This document shows, piece by piece, positions 48,612-57,491 of a stretch of DNA of 64,000 nt (within the stretch, counting starts at the first letter, position 1; each line of letters begins with the position of its first letter). The DNA comes from Psychrobacter sp. M13 (GTDB lineage: Bacteria > Pseudomonadota > Gammaproteobacteria > Pseudomonadales > Moraxellaceae): the NCBI RefSeq assembly GCF_030718935.1, contig NZ_CP132194.1:2790001-2854000 (forward strand). The letters are read 5' to 3'. Under the pieces are notes generated by a model. That model saw nothing but the letters and a program-made list of their open reading frames with translations. It had not been told where the DNA came from and searched no databases. A program made the position numbers and the translations under genes.

Positions 48612-50048
48612 ATGCGTTTGACCAAACTGTCTACCTTATCACTACTTAGCGCGGCTATTGGCTTGTCTCTTGCCAGCACCGCTCAGGCCGCTCGTCCTGA
48701 TGCGCCTTATCTATCAAACTCTGAATTCCAACAATGCTTAGATGGTCTCAAGAACTCAAGCAAGTTTCGCGGTGTTGATAGCTATACCTTTAATAACTAC
48801 CGTCCGAGTGAGCCCGATCCTAGCGTTATTCAATCGCTGAACTATCAGCCTGAATTTCAAAAAGATATTTGGGACTATTTATCAGTGCTCGTTGATAAAG
48901 AGCGCGTAGAGGATGGTATTCAAGCTAAGCGTCAGTGGGCAGATACCCTGCGTAGTATTGAATCTCGCTACGGTGTAAAAGCTGAGCACGTGCTTGGGGT
49001 ATGGGGTGTGGAGTCGAACTTTGGTCAGACTTTAGGTAAGAAGCCTTTGTTTGAGTCTTTAGCAACCTTGTCTTGTTTTGATCGTCGTCAGAGCTATTTT
49101 CAAGGTGAATATGCCAATGCGCTAAAAATTGTGCAAAATGGCGATATTAACCCAAGCGATATGACGGGCTCATGGGCAGGCGCATTTGGGCAGACGCAGT
49201 TTATGCCCAGTACCTTTTTGGAGCTGGCAGTTGATTTTGATGGAGATGGACGTCGCGACTTAGTCAATAGCGTACCCGATGCGCTAGCTTCTACCGCCAA
49301 CTTCTTGGACAAGCGTGGCTATCGTTCAGGTGAGCCATGGGGTTATGAGGTCAAGCTCCCTAATGGCTATTGGGCGGCCTCCAACCGTAAAGATAAAAAG
49401 TCAATCAGTCATTGGCGGGGTCAAGGTTTGACGCTTGCTAATGGTAGTCCGCTACCCTATGATTTGAGTAGTGCTGGCTTATTACTGCCAGCAGGTGAAG
49501 ACGGTCCTGCGTTTTTAGTGGGCAAGAACTTCGATACTTTTTACTCTTATAACGCTTCAGAGAGCTATGCGCTAGCGATTGCTCATTTATCTGATTTGAT
49601 CACTAGTGAGAATAGTAGCAAGACTGACTTTGTTACCGCGTGGCCAACCAATGATCCAGGTATCAGTCGCCAGCAGTCTAAAGATATTCAACAAGCCTTA
49701 TCAAATGCAGGCTACGATATTGGCGGTGTTGATGGCATTATCGGTGACAATACGCGCACTGCTATTCAACAGTATCAAACCAGCCGTGGCATCTTCCCTG
49801 CTGATGGTCGTGCAGGACAGAATTTTTATCGCACTATCGTTGGTAATGGTAATGCCGTCAGCAATAGCTATAACAATAGCCGTCCTTTGGTTCCAGCCTC
49901 TGCTGATCGTATGGGACAGCTGATTCAACAGCAAACTGTTACGCCTGCTGCGAATACCTACCCTTCACCTGCTCAACCCTCTAGCAATATCCGTTATCGC
50001 CGTGTCCCCACTAGTGATGGTAGTATTCGTTTAGAGCGTATCGATTAA
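48612..50048 (+). CDS. MltB-type lytic murein transglycosylase with peptidoglycan-binding domain
   Basis: 478 residues, signal peptide cleaved near AQA-AR (residue 27). The catalytic SLT_2 domain has VLGVWGVESNFG with catalytic E134, SWAGAFGQTQFMPSTFLE, and DFDGDGRRDLV, the calcium-binding EF-hand-like loop seen in MltB relatives. From about 350 a PG_binding_1 domain follows (SKDIQQALSNAGYDIGGVDG, TRTAIQQYQ), then a Ser/Asn/Pro-rich tail. It cleaves glycan strands to anhydromuropeptides in the periplasm. No lipobox, so it is a soluble form unlike E. coli MltB. Confidence 0.92.
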   Translation: MRLTKLSTLSLLSAAIGLSLASTAQAARPDAPYLSNSEFQQCLDGLKNSSKFRGVDSYTFNNYRPSEPDPSVIQSLNYQPEFQKDIWDYLSVLVDKERVEDGIQAKRQWADTLRSIESRYGVKAEHVLGVWGVESNFGQTLGKKPLFESLATLSCFDRRQSYFQGEYANALKIVQNGDINPSDMTGSWAGAFGQTQFMPSTFLELAVDFDGDGRRDLVNSVPDALASTANFLDKRGYRSGEPWGYEVKLPNGYWAASNRKDKKSISHWRGQGLTLANGSPLPYDLSSAGLLLPAGEDGPAFLVGKNFDTFYSYNASESYALAIAHLSDLITSENSSKTDFVTAWPTNDPGISRQQSKDIQQALSNAGYDIGGVDGIIGDNTRTAIQQYQTSRGIFPADGRAGQNFYRTIVGNGNAVSNSYNNSRPLVPASADRMGQLIQQQTVTPAANTYPSPAQPSSNIRYRRVPTSDGSIRLERID

Positions 50049-50088
50049 GGTTTATAATTAAACATAAATATAGTCAACCATAAAAGAA

Positions 50089-50135
50089 CCTCGCTATTAC
50101 TCATAGTTAATTTTGAGTAGTAGCGAGGCTTTTTA
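50089..50135 (+). terminator. Rho-independent terminator after the transglycosylase gene
   Basis: Arms cctcgctattactca and tgagtagtagcgagg (one G-U pair) with a 10-base loop, then ctttttaatttt. Confidence 0.9.
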
Positions 50136-50185
50136 ATTTTAGACTTTAAATTTTGAACTTAGTAGATGCAGTTCACTAAAATCAA

Positions 50186-50485
50186 TTAGACGATCGGTGG
50201 CGGATTTGGTTTACCATTGTCACCATCCCAATTCTCACGTGCTTTTTCATCAAGATCGGCTGGCGTTTTTGGCTCCCACTTGCCATTCTCTTTCCATGTT
50301 GCATCGCCCCAATCAGCATCTTCTTCCTTTCTATCTAAGTCCTTATAGGCTTGACTAGGATCTATACCACGGCGTTTCATATCGGCAACTTGCTCCTCTA
50401 GAGTATGAAATTGATCCGCATCGTGCATCGTTTTCTCTAGACCATCGATCTCTTTTCTTAAGTCATCATGTTTAGGGTTAGTCAT
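50186..50485 (-). CDS. Small acidic hydrophilic protein, unknown
   Basis: 99 residues, rich in Asp, Glu, Lys and Trp, no hydrophobic segment. The first half (HDDLRKEIDGLEKTM through EEQVADMKRRG) is likely a coiled coil; the second half repeats short Trp-containing acidic pieces (ADWGDATWKENGKWEP, ENWDGDNG) and ends NPPPIV. The frame is open 22 codons upstream, but the strong GAGGAG site 6 bases before ATG 50485 decides the start. I recognise no family. It is 115 bp downstream of the DUF4062-like gene's region on the same strand, in the opposite order (it lies after that gene). Confidence 0.7.
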   Translation of the reverse strand: MTNPKHDDLRKEIDGLEKTMHDADQFHTLEEQVADMKRRGIDPSQAYKDLDRKEEDADWGDATWKENGKWEPKTPADLDEKARENWDGDNGKPNPPPIV

Positions 50486-50600
50486 TGGATTCTCCTCAAT
50501 AGAATTTAAATTATCGTAACTTATTATCGGTAATCTACTTTGTTTTAACAACCTTAGACGCGTACGATTTGTATTACAGAACGTAGCAGATAAAGAAAAC

Positions 50601-51737
50601 TCAAGACAACGATTGTTTTTGAGTCTCTAAAAGATTTTTTGCATAAAATGTAAGTTTCCATAACTGCTGAGTAGTACGCGAGGTAGAGGTAACTATTTGA
50701 ATCCAGTTGGCAGCTACTAATAATTGTTGTAATCGATGAAAATCCTGCTCAGATATCTTATAGCGAGAGACCGCATGTACATTGGGCATCAAACTCTTTA
50801 TCTCAGACTCAGCTTTGTCCGCAATTAGATGGTTGAAACAGCTTTGTAAACCATAATTTGAGAAAGCCAAAGGTATATTTGCTAGTGCAACTAAGATTTG
50901 TTGCCAAGTCAGCGCTGTTGATAACTCTACATCGCTTAAATTACCACCTTCATAGGCTTGAGCAGTATATTTAATAGTGATAGTTTCAGATAAAGAAATT
51001 GGCATGGTTAGATTATCTGTATCTGTATCCTGCGTGCCATTATGACTGTTAACATTGCGATTAGTATCATGATTATTAGTATCATGGTCATAAGTATCGT
51101 AACCATAAGTACAATTATCTATCTTGTTTGATGCTTGAGCATTCCCAGAAGCAGATTTATCAGTCGATTTAGAATGAGACGAAGTATTTTTAGAAGGATA
51201 TTTAAATGGCTTGCTACTCTCATTTACTATATTTTGTGAATGATTAGAGTAGCCTGTGTCTATATCGCTTTTCGTTGCCCAAGATGCTGCTATCTTGTGG
51301 CTTGCTAACATCTCATTATTAGCATAGCTCAATAGCTGACCGATATCAGTACTGCTATTATAATAATATATATGGTTGGATTGGCGTTCGACCAAACGAG
51401 TAAAATCCTGTAATTGCCAGCTTACCTTTATCTCTTCATCACGAGTTTTAATCAGGGTAATCATCGGCTTATTCTTAGCCTTAGCACCCAAATAGCTCAA
51501 ATGCATTTGACTGACCATTACATTACGAGACGCGCCATAGTCATCACCTACTACTACTATAATATAATCGCAAACCTCGATACTCTGTCGGCTATAAAAA
51601 GAGGCTTGCGATATTTGGTTGCCAACATCATAGGTCAGAAAAGCAACTTTTTGAAAAAAAATTGCTAAGCTGTCTAATACCAGCGATTGATCATGCGCTG
51701 CGCATATGACGTGAATATGATAGCGACTATTCGACAA
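50601..51737 (-). CDS. DUF4062-like protein with low-complexity linker
   Basis: The N-terminal domain (about 1-140) reads RYHIHVICAAHDQSLVLDSL, then SIEVCDYIIVVVGDDYGASR and NKPMITLIKTRDEE, the layout of DUF4062, a nucleoside-deoxyribosyltransferase/TIR-like fold. A linker of Asn, Asp, His, Thr and Ser (about 175-255, with repeats such as DHDTNNHDTN) leads to a C-terminal helical, possibly winged-helix domain. The frame is open to an ATG at 51788, but AGGGG placed 5 bases before TTG at 51737 fits the domain start better, giving 378 residues. Low GC. Its job is unknown; DUF4062 domains occur in defence-type proteins elsewhere. murI lies 165 bp upstream on the same strand. Confidence 0.6.
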   Translation of the reverse strand: MSNSRYHIHVICAAHDQSLVLDSLAIFFQKVAFLTYDVGNQISQASFYSRQSIEVCDYIIVVVGDDYGASRNVMVSQMHLSYLGAKAKNKPMITLIKTRDEEIKVSWQLQDFTRLVERQSNHIYYYNSSTDIGQLLSYANNEMLASHKIAASWATKSDIDTGYSNHSQNIVNESSKPFKYPSKNTSSHSKSTDKSASGNAQASNKIDNCTYGYDTYDHDTNNHDTNRNVNSHNGTQDTDTDNLTMPISLSETITIKYTAQAYEGGNLSDVELSTALTWQQILVALANIPLAFSNYGLQSCFNHLIADKAESEIKSLMPNVHAVSRYKISEQDFHRLQQLLVAANWIQIVTSTSRTTQQLWKLTFYAKNLLETQKQSLS

Positions 51738-51902
51738 AGTAACCCCTATGTTGACAAAATTCTTATTGAATAATATAACAATATTCAATTATAACCTGAT
51801 TAATAGGTCTTTTGCTCTTATTATCGACTTTAGCTCATTAGTTTATTATATTTTTAGACTATAGCTGATCATTGTTAAAACAATAATGTTTGTAATCAAT
51901 AA

Positions 51903-52871
51903 TTAAAACTCATAATGAATAGTAGTCTTTGCACCAAGCAAACGCGGTAACATGTCCATTAACTGGCTATCATATTTACTGGCATAAAAAGTTAAAGGCT
52001 GTATAAAGTCATCTCTTCTATCTAAAGCCATTATTTTATTGGTAACCAATAGATGTTGTACGCGAGCAGCAATAGCTTGTCCTGAATCGACCACTTGCAT
52101 TGGAAAATGATTATCAGTAATTTGTTTCAATAAAAACTCGCGAAAAAAAGGATAGTGTGTACAGCCTAAGACCAAATAATCTATTCCTTCAGCACAAAAA
52201 TATTTTAGCATCTGCTTTAGGCGTTCGGCAGTTTCAGAGTTCTCAGGCATGCCAGCTTCTACCCATGGCACTAAATAGGGATCGAAATATTTAGTGACTG
52301 TATAGCCTCTGGGAGTTGCAACCTCAGTAATCACTTGATTCAACAGATCGCCCTGTAGAGTGGCCTTAGTTGCTAATACTGCAATTTTACCACTTTTACT
52401 ATTGAGTACTGCAGGCTTTAGGGCAGGCACTAAGCCTACGATAGGCAACTGCGGGTAACGATAGCGCGCAATCTCCAACGCATAAGCTGAGGCGCTATTG
52501 CAAGCGATGACAATAAGCTTACAGCCCTGATGATAAAGCCAATCTATAGCATTGAGCGTTAAGTTTTCAATATCCCTGCTTTCTCTGTTGCCATAAGGGA
52601 CGTGCTTGGTATCTGCGTAATAAATATAACGCTCGCTTGGTAATTGTTGTGCTAAATGCTTATATACAGACAGACCTCCAACGCCTGAGTCAAATAATCC
52701 TATTGGCGCATCGCTCTTATTACTATAATTGATTATTTCACTATTAAGATGGGTATCTTGAAAAATAGGCATATCATAACTTTTATCATGCTGACGATCT
52801 GCTTCATAAACTTCAAGCTTATTGACTACCTTTGCACTATATATAGAAGTATTATTATCCAAATCAGCCAT
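51903..52871 (-). CDS. murI: Glutamate racemase
   Basis: Makes D-glutamate for peptidoglycan. Motifs: PIGLFDSGVGGLSV, YYADTKHVPYG, VIACNSASAYAL with the first catalytic Cys and LVLGCTHYPFF with the second. 322 residues; the conserved fold starts at about residue 56, so about 50 residues of a hydrophilic, Asn/Asp-rich N-terminal extension precede it. Extensions on MurI can be regulatory in E. coli (UDP-MurNAc-Ala site), but this one is unlike that and may also reflect a start at the internal ATG (residue 34). Confidence 0.93.
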   Translation of the reverse strand: MADLDNNTSIYSAKVVNKLEVYEADRQHDKSYDMPIFQDTHLNSEIINYSNKSDAPIGLFDSGVGGLSVYKHLAQQLPSERYIYYADTKHVPYGNRESRDIENLTLNAIDWLYHQGCKLIVIACNSASAYALEIARYRYPQLPIVGLVPALKPAVLNSKSGKIAVLATKATLQGDLLNQVITEVATPRGYTVTKYFDPYLVPWVEAGMPENSETAERLKQMLKYFCAEGIDYLVLGCTHYPFFREFLLKQITDNHFPMQVVDSGQAIAARVQHLLVTNKIMALDRRDDFIQPLTFYASKYDSQLMDMLPRLLGAKTTIHYEF

Positions 52872-52925
52872 TTTCTGTCTGCCAGCAATTATAAATAAAA
52901 ATCATAGTTAACCGATATTATGCCT

Positions 52926-53660
52926 TTAACTTTTTGGCATCGATAAACAATAAGACTGACCGCCACTATGTAGCGTCAATATCGTTTCTCCTTGTTGCTC
53001 AGATAAATCACCGATTTCTGTGAGATGATAAAAAGTATTGCGGCCAATCAGTGCCGTCAAGCCATTACGTACAGGCATATAAGGTCTAACTTGTAACTCA
53101 TCGGTGCTAGGTGCAAGCTTTGGCTCATAAGCGCGTAAGGTAATAGGATGGGTCTCATCTAAACGCACGATATCGCCAGTAGTCGTAGTAAATTCTAGCC
53201 AGCTTACTTGATGACCATCAATGACCTCTTCCACAATACCGACATCATTAATTAATAAAGGCACATCTTCGACAGTAATTCGTAGTTTTTGTACTGGGGT
53301 TTTTAGATAGTATTCAATTTCACCATTATTTTGCTCTGCCCATAATACGGTAGAAAACAAAGCTACCAAGGACTGGCGAGTCATGAGAGCACCCTCATGC
53401 CACCATTCGCCATTGGCTTTTATAACTAAATCCATATCAGCAGTTTGTGTAGGGTGCCACTTATCTAAAGGGGGAATAGAGCGCCCTTGTCGAGTTCCAG
53501 CATCCACTTTTAGGTACTGACTAAGGGCTTCAGCTGTGGTGAGATCATGCTCTTGTGTCTCAAGACCATCTCGTTGATTATTGTCCTTTATTTTAGTACC
53601 TTCTACTTTAGTATTGGGTGTTTCGGCATTAAGGTTTTTATCATTAGTAGCATTATTCAT
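52926..53660 (-). CDS. DUF1285 family protein
   Basis: 244 residues. The first 70 are a polar Asn/Asp/Glu-rich lead; the DUF1285 domain begins at PPLDKWHPTQTADMDLVI and continues with GEWWHEGALMTRQSLVALF, EYYLKTPVQKLRITVEDVPLL and YMPVRNGLTALIGRNTFYHL. The family is conserved in proteobacteria without a known function. A strong AGGAGAG ribosome site supports the long start. It lies 54 bp upstream of murI on the same strand and is probably co-transcribed with it. Confidence 0.85.
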   Translation of the reverse strand: MNNATNDKNLNAETPNTKVEGTKIKDNNQRDGLETQEHDLTTAEALSQYLKVDAGTRQGRSIPPLDKWHPTQTADMDLVIKANGEWWHEGALMTRQSLVALFSTVLWAEQNNGEIEYYLKTPVQKLRITVEDVPLLINDVGIVEEVIDGHQVSWLEFTTTTGDIVRLDETHPITLRAYEPKLAPSTDELQVRPYMPVRNGLTALIGRNTFYHLTEIGDLSEQQGETILTLHSGGQSYCLSMPKS

Positions 53661-54169
53661 ACTTAACTCTCCTAATTTACGGCTATCTAGTCATTAAAGT
53701 TTGCCCTATCTTCTATTACTATTCATTTTAGTTTCAGGTATTATAGGACAAATATATTTTGTAGATTTAGCCCTACCTTAACATCGATACTTATCATTGC
53801 GTATCACGTTTGTAGAGCATTTCTATTATAATAAGTAATTGTTACCGTAAAATAGACGCATGAGTATGCTTTTAATAGTCTTTTTTACGCTCAAAGCTAC
53901 TAGGCTTTTTTCCAAAAGCCCCCACATAACAATACTCGATAGCACTTTTGTAATAATTTTTATTGTGACAGATCTTATATTAGTATAAGTCTACCATTAA
54001 AGTATTATTTCACTTGTCTCATCACGTTAACAAAACGTTGTCGATTGATTCCGTAAAAGCCGTTTTTCGGGCAGCTATATATCTAGAGGTAATTAGCGCT
54101 GCAAGCTTGGTTATTTAATTGCTAGGTTAATGAATCCTTAGATAAGCCATTATAAGTTTAGGAGTAGGT
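53661..54169. other. Divergent control region before ETF-QO
   Basis: About 510 AT-rich bases with promoters for the DUF1285-murI unit and the ETF-QO gene. No protein-like frame noticed. TAGGAG sits 6 bases before the ETF-QO ATG at 54170. Confidence 0.5.
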
Positions 54170-56155
54170 ATGCAAGAGCAAGACCGTAAGACATCAGTGG
54201 TTGATACTGATATTGATACTATCAACACTGATGCGCCACTAGCAGTAGATACTGCTAAGACAGATATGACTAAAGCTGACGATATTCGCGATAACGATGC
54301 TGAAGCCGTTGTCACTGAAAAGTCTGTAGTAGAAGTCACTGAGCAACCTACTGTTGATACTTTGCCAGCAGCGACAGTGGTCGTTGAAGAATCAGTAGCT
54401 AATGAAGCTGTCACCGAAAAGCCAGTAGCCAAAGAAGCTATTGTTGAAGAGCCAGCAGTCGAACAAGTCGTTGTTGAAGAGCCGATTATCGAAGAGCCTG
54501 AGATTGAGCGCGAATCAATGGAGTTCGATGTCATCGTTGTCGGTGGTGGTCCTGCTGGTCTATCTGCTGCTATTCGTTTGCGTCAGCAAGCCATTGCCGC
54601 AGGTAATGACGAATTCATGGTCTGTGTGGTCGAAAAAGGCTCTGAATTTGGCGCTCATATTTTATCAGGTGCCGTCATTGAGCCGCGTGCTTTGGATGAA
54701 CTCATTCCTGATTGGAAAGAAAAAGGCGCGCCCCTCAATGTGCCAGCGACTGAAGATCGCGTTTATATGCTCAATTCAGCCAAACGTTCTATTAAGCTGA
54801 TTGACTCCGTTATACCAGAGAGCATGCATAATAAAGGCAATTACATTGTCTCTTTAGCCAACGTAGTACGATGGCTCGCTGAGCAAGCTGAAGAATTAGA
54901 AGTCATGATGTTCCCAGGCTTCCCAGCAGCTGATATCTTGTATAACGATGATGGCTCAGTCAGAGGTATTTTGACGGGCGATATGGGCGTGGCTGCTGAT
55001 GGCGATGCTAAACCAAGCTTTGAGCCAGGTTATGAGCTATTAGCCAAATACACTATCTTTACTGAAGGTAGCCGTGGACACCTAGGCAAGCGCCTAATCA
55101 GTCGCTTCAGCTTAGATAAAGACGCTGATCCACAGCATTACGGTATTGGCCTAAAAGAGCTATGGGATATCGACCCTGCTAAGCACGAAGAAGGCGTGGT
55201 AATGCATGGTTCAGGCTGGCCTTTGACTGATACAGGCTCAACAGGTGGCTGGTGGTTATATTTTGCTGAAAACAACCAAGTCAGCTTTGGTATCGTGATT
55301 GATTTGTCCTACTCTAACCCTTATATGTCGCCGTTTGATGAATTACAGCGCTTAAAGACGCACCCTTTGATTAGCAATATTTTAGGGGGTGGTAAGCGCA
55401 TCTCTTATGGCGCGCGCTCTTTGACTAAAGGCGGCTTAAATTCATTACCTAAGCTTACCTTCCCTGGTGGCGTATTAGCTGGCGATGATGCTGGCTTCTT
55501 AAATCCTGCCAAAATCAAAGGTACGCATACCGCTATGAAGTCAGGTATGCTAGCTGCAGAAGCTGTCTTTGAAGCGTTGCAAGCAGGTCGTCAGCATGAT
55601 GAAGTCACTGAATATACCACTATGTTTGAAGAGTCGTGGTTATATCAAGATAATCACCATGCCCGTAACTTCTCACCATCAATGCACCGTATGGGTCAGT
55701 GGATGGGCGGTGCCTATAACTTTGTTGAGCAAAACTTGCTCGGTGGTCAGTCGTTCCTTACTATTCATGATAATCTAAAGGATTACGATCAGCTTGAGCG
55801 TGCCGCGCATGCTTATAAGCCCGAGTATCCAAAGCCTGATGGCAAATTGACCTTTGATAAGCTATCGTCAGTCTTTATCTCTAATACCAATCATGCAGAA
55901 AATCAGCCTGTGCATTTAAAGCTGACAGATGCGACCGTTCCTATTTCTATCAACTTGCCTTTATATGCTGAGCCTGCACGTTTGTATTGTCCAGCTGGCG
56001 TTTATGAAGTGGTAGAAGATGCTAAAGGTGCGCATTTTGTCATTAATGCGCAAAACTGTGTACATTGTAAGACCTGCGATATAAAAGACCCTTCGCAGAA
56101 TATCACTTGGGTCACGCCAGAAGGCGGCGGCGGTCCTAACTATCCCAATATGTAA
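54170..56155 (+). CDS. Electron transfer flavoprotein-ubiquinone oxidoreductase with acidic N-terminal extension
   Basis: ETF-QO passes electrons from ETF (reduced by acyl-CoA dehydrogenases) to ubiquinone, linking beta-oxidation to respiration. From residue 117 the normal enzyme follows: MEFDVIVVGGGPAGLSAAIR (FAD site), GAHILSGAVIEPRAL, GGWWLYFAENNQVSFG, GGLNSLPKL, and the C-terminal 4Fe-4S cluster Cys in YCPAGVYEV and NCVHCKTCDIKDPSQNI. The first 116 residues are an unusual, Val/Glu/Thr-rich stretch with repeats such as VVEEP and IIEEP. The start is fixed by TAGGAG before ATG 54170; the internal ATG at 54518 has no ribosome site. A terminator follows. Confidence 0.93.
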   Translation: MQEQDRKTSVVDTDIDTINTDAPLAVDTAKTDMTKADDIRDNDAEAVVTEKSVVEVTEQPTVDTLPAATVVVEESVANEAVTEKPVAKEAIVEEPAVEQVVVEEPIIEEPEIERESMEFDVIVVGGGPAGLSAAIRLRQQAIAAGNDEFMVCVVEKGSEFGAHILSGAVIEPRALDELIPDWKEKGAPLNVPATEDRVYMLNSAKRSIKLIDSVIPESMHNKGNYIVSLANVVRWLAEQAEELEVMMFPGFPAADILYNDDGSVRGILTGDMGVAADGDAKPSFEPGYELLAKYTIFTEGSRGHLGKRLISRFSLDKDADPQHYGIGLKELWDIDPAKHEEGVVMHGSGWPLTDTGSTGGWWLYFAENNQVSFGIVIDLSYSNPYMSPFDELQRLKTHPLISNILGGGKRISYGARSLTKGGLNSLPKLTFPGGVLAGDDAGFLNPAKIKGTHTAMKSGMLAAEAVFEALQAGRQHDEVTEYTTMFEESWLYQDNHHARNFSPSMHRMGQWMGGAYNFVEQNLLGGQSFLTIHDNLKDYDQLERAAHAYKPEYPKPDGKLTFDKLSSVFISNTNHAENQPVHLKLTDATVPISINLPLYAEPARLYCPAGVYEVVEDAKGAHFVINAQNCVHCKTCDIKDPSQNITWVTPEGGGGPNYPNM

Positions 56156-56196
56156 GCTAATTATTGCTTATTTCAATATTACTGCTTATTTTAATA

Positions 56197-56229
56197 AAAA
56201 ACTCCGTTCACTATGAACGGAGTTTTTTG
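56197..56229 (+). terminator. Rho-independent terminator after ETF-QO
   Basis: Perfect 14-bp arms aaaaaactccgttc and gaacggagtttttt around actat. Confidence 0.94.
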
Positions 56230-56375
56230 CTTCTCTATTTGTAGTCACCATAACTTACCAGCGCTACGGTAGTACTGCTAGTATAGGTTTTTTGCAGCCT
56301 CTGTCTGCTAGCACGCAACAAAAAAAGCTTGTGAACATACCAACTATCGAGGTCATCCGTATCCAAAACACCGCA

Positions 56376-56482
56376 TCAGAACCACCCAAATAAACCGCGT
56401 AGCGATTGTAAAGCAAATACCAAACCAATAAGCACAGACATCAGTAGTCCATACCAAGGGTTATCAACGATTAATCACTCAT
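56376..56482 (-). pseudogene. Small membrane protein gene broken by a one-base deletion
   Basis: On minus, ATG at 56482 follows a GAGG ribosome site by 5 bases and reads Met-Ser-Asp, then TAA. Shifting by one base gives DNPWYGLLMSVLIGLVFALQ and LRGLFGWF ending at TGA (56376-56378): a single hydrophobic helix with a clean end. The span is 107 bases where a 36-codon gene needs 108, so one T missing in the gatta stretch explains the break. Either a frameshifted gene or a sequencing error. No family recognised. Confidence 0.35.
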
Positions 56483-57086
56483 TGCTGCCTCAGCTCTTTG
56501 TTATTAATCCTTGAGATTGTGTACTAGTGCTCTATAACATAAAATTATTATCAAGTATAGTCACTCATATCAACTATAATAGATAAAAGTTGGCTATAAT
56601 AATAAGTAAGAGACCTACCTTTTACATAGATATTCACCAAATAAATAACAAACATTTATTTTAGAGATTTCGTTGATATAATCTCGGTTATCATGATAAC
56701 TCTGTTACTGATGGTACAGTATATATGCCTTTGACTGGTTATCTGACAAATCTAGACTGCTCAATTTAGCACTCAAGCACTTAGTTACTGAAAAGTAATT
56801 TTAAATTACTTATTGTTAACTGGCGCAGTTTTGTATATATTCCTAATAGATTTATGACTGTTCCGTCTAGTCATAAACAAATGAGCAAATAAACTGATAT
56901 TAAAAATATTTGAATTTAAACGGTTGTTTTATAAATAATATCAGTAAGTGTTAAGCGTGACTCTTAAGATAAATATTATCTCTTTAATTTAGGAGTTTAA
57001 TCTTATTGAGTAATCACCAAACTTGCTCAGTTGGTTAACAAAATAGATTGGATGATTATTTGGTCATTCTGCTTTAGCAGCCTATG

Positions 57087-57120
57087 TAAAGTTTTAGAAT
57101 ATTGATATTCTAAAACTTTA
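57087..57120. promoter_or_regulatory. 34-bp palindrome upstream of the symporter operon
   Basis: taaagttttagaatat at 57087-57102 and its exact reverse complement at 57105-57120, separated by tg. It ends 106 bases before the DUF4212 start codon. It could be a dimeric regulator's operator or an mRNA hairpin in the 5' leader. It is not followed by a T-run, so it is not a standard terminator. Confidence 0.6.
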
Positions 57121-57226
57121 GCATAGACAACGATTAAATCGTATTAGGCGATAGATGCTAAATCACAATGACTTGTTCGTCCTTGATCAAATATCTTGTT
57201 TTTATATCAGGCAAAGGAGTTGTCCT

Positions 57227-57487
57227 ATGGAAAGTCACAACGACCCATCTGGTTATTGGAGTGCCAATATCCGTCTCATTATAGGTAGCTTAATCATTTG
57301 GGCAGTATGCTCTTATGGTTTTGGTATTTTATTACGCCCACTAATAGCAGGTATAAAAATTGGTGGTACTGACTTAGGTTTTTGGTTTGCACAGCAGGGA
57401 TCTATAGGGATCTTTATTATCCTAATTTTCTTCTATGCTTGGCGTATGAATAAGCTAGATAAACAATATGGTGTAGACGAGGAATAG
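57227..57487 (+). CDS. DUF4212 small membrane subunit of the symporter
   Basis: 86 residues with two membrane helices: SHNDPSGYWSANIRLIIGSL, then GGTDLGFWFAQQGSIGIFII and a positively charged end (WRMNKLDKQYG). DUF4212 proteins are encoded directly before acetate-type sodium:solute symporters and are presumed small subunits. The frame is open 24 codons upstream, but AAGGAG 7 bases before ATG 57227 fixes the start. The symporter gene begins 4 bp after its stop. Confidence 0.92.
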   Translation: MESHNDPSGYWSANIRLIIGSLIIWAVCSYGFGILLRPLIAGIKIGGTDLGFWFAQQGSIGIFIILIFFYAWRMNKLDKQYGVDEE

Positions 57488-57491
57488 CCCC

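Larger units (their letters stand above)
56230..57226. other. One-kilobase non-coding region upstream of the symporter pair
   Basis: No intact gene in about 1 kb. It contains a frame-broken small membrane protein on minus (56376-56482) and the 34-bp palindrome at 57087-57120. The rest is strongly AT-rich; its length suggests complex regulation or gene decay. Confidence 0.65.

Noticed and set aside
54127..54534. Ser/Thr-rich frame on minus opposite the ETF-QO extension
   Set aside because: It is the antisense of the repetitive Glu/Val codons; it has no ribosome site and no family similarity.
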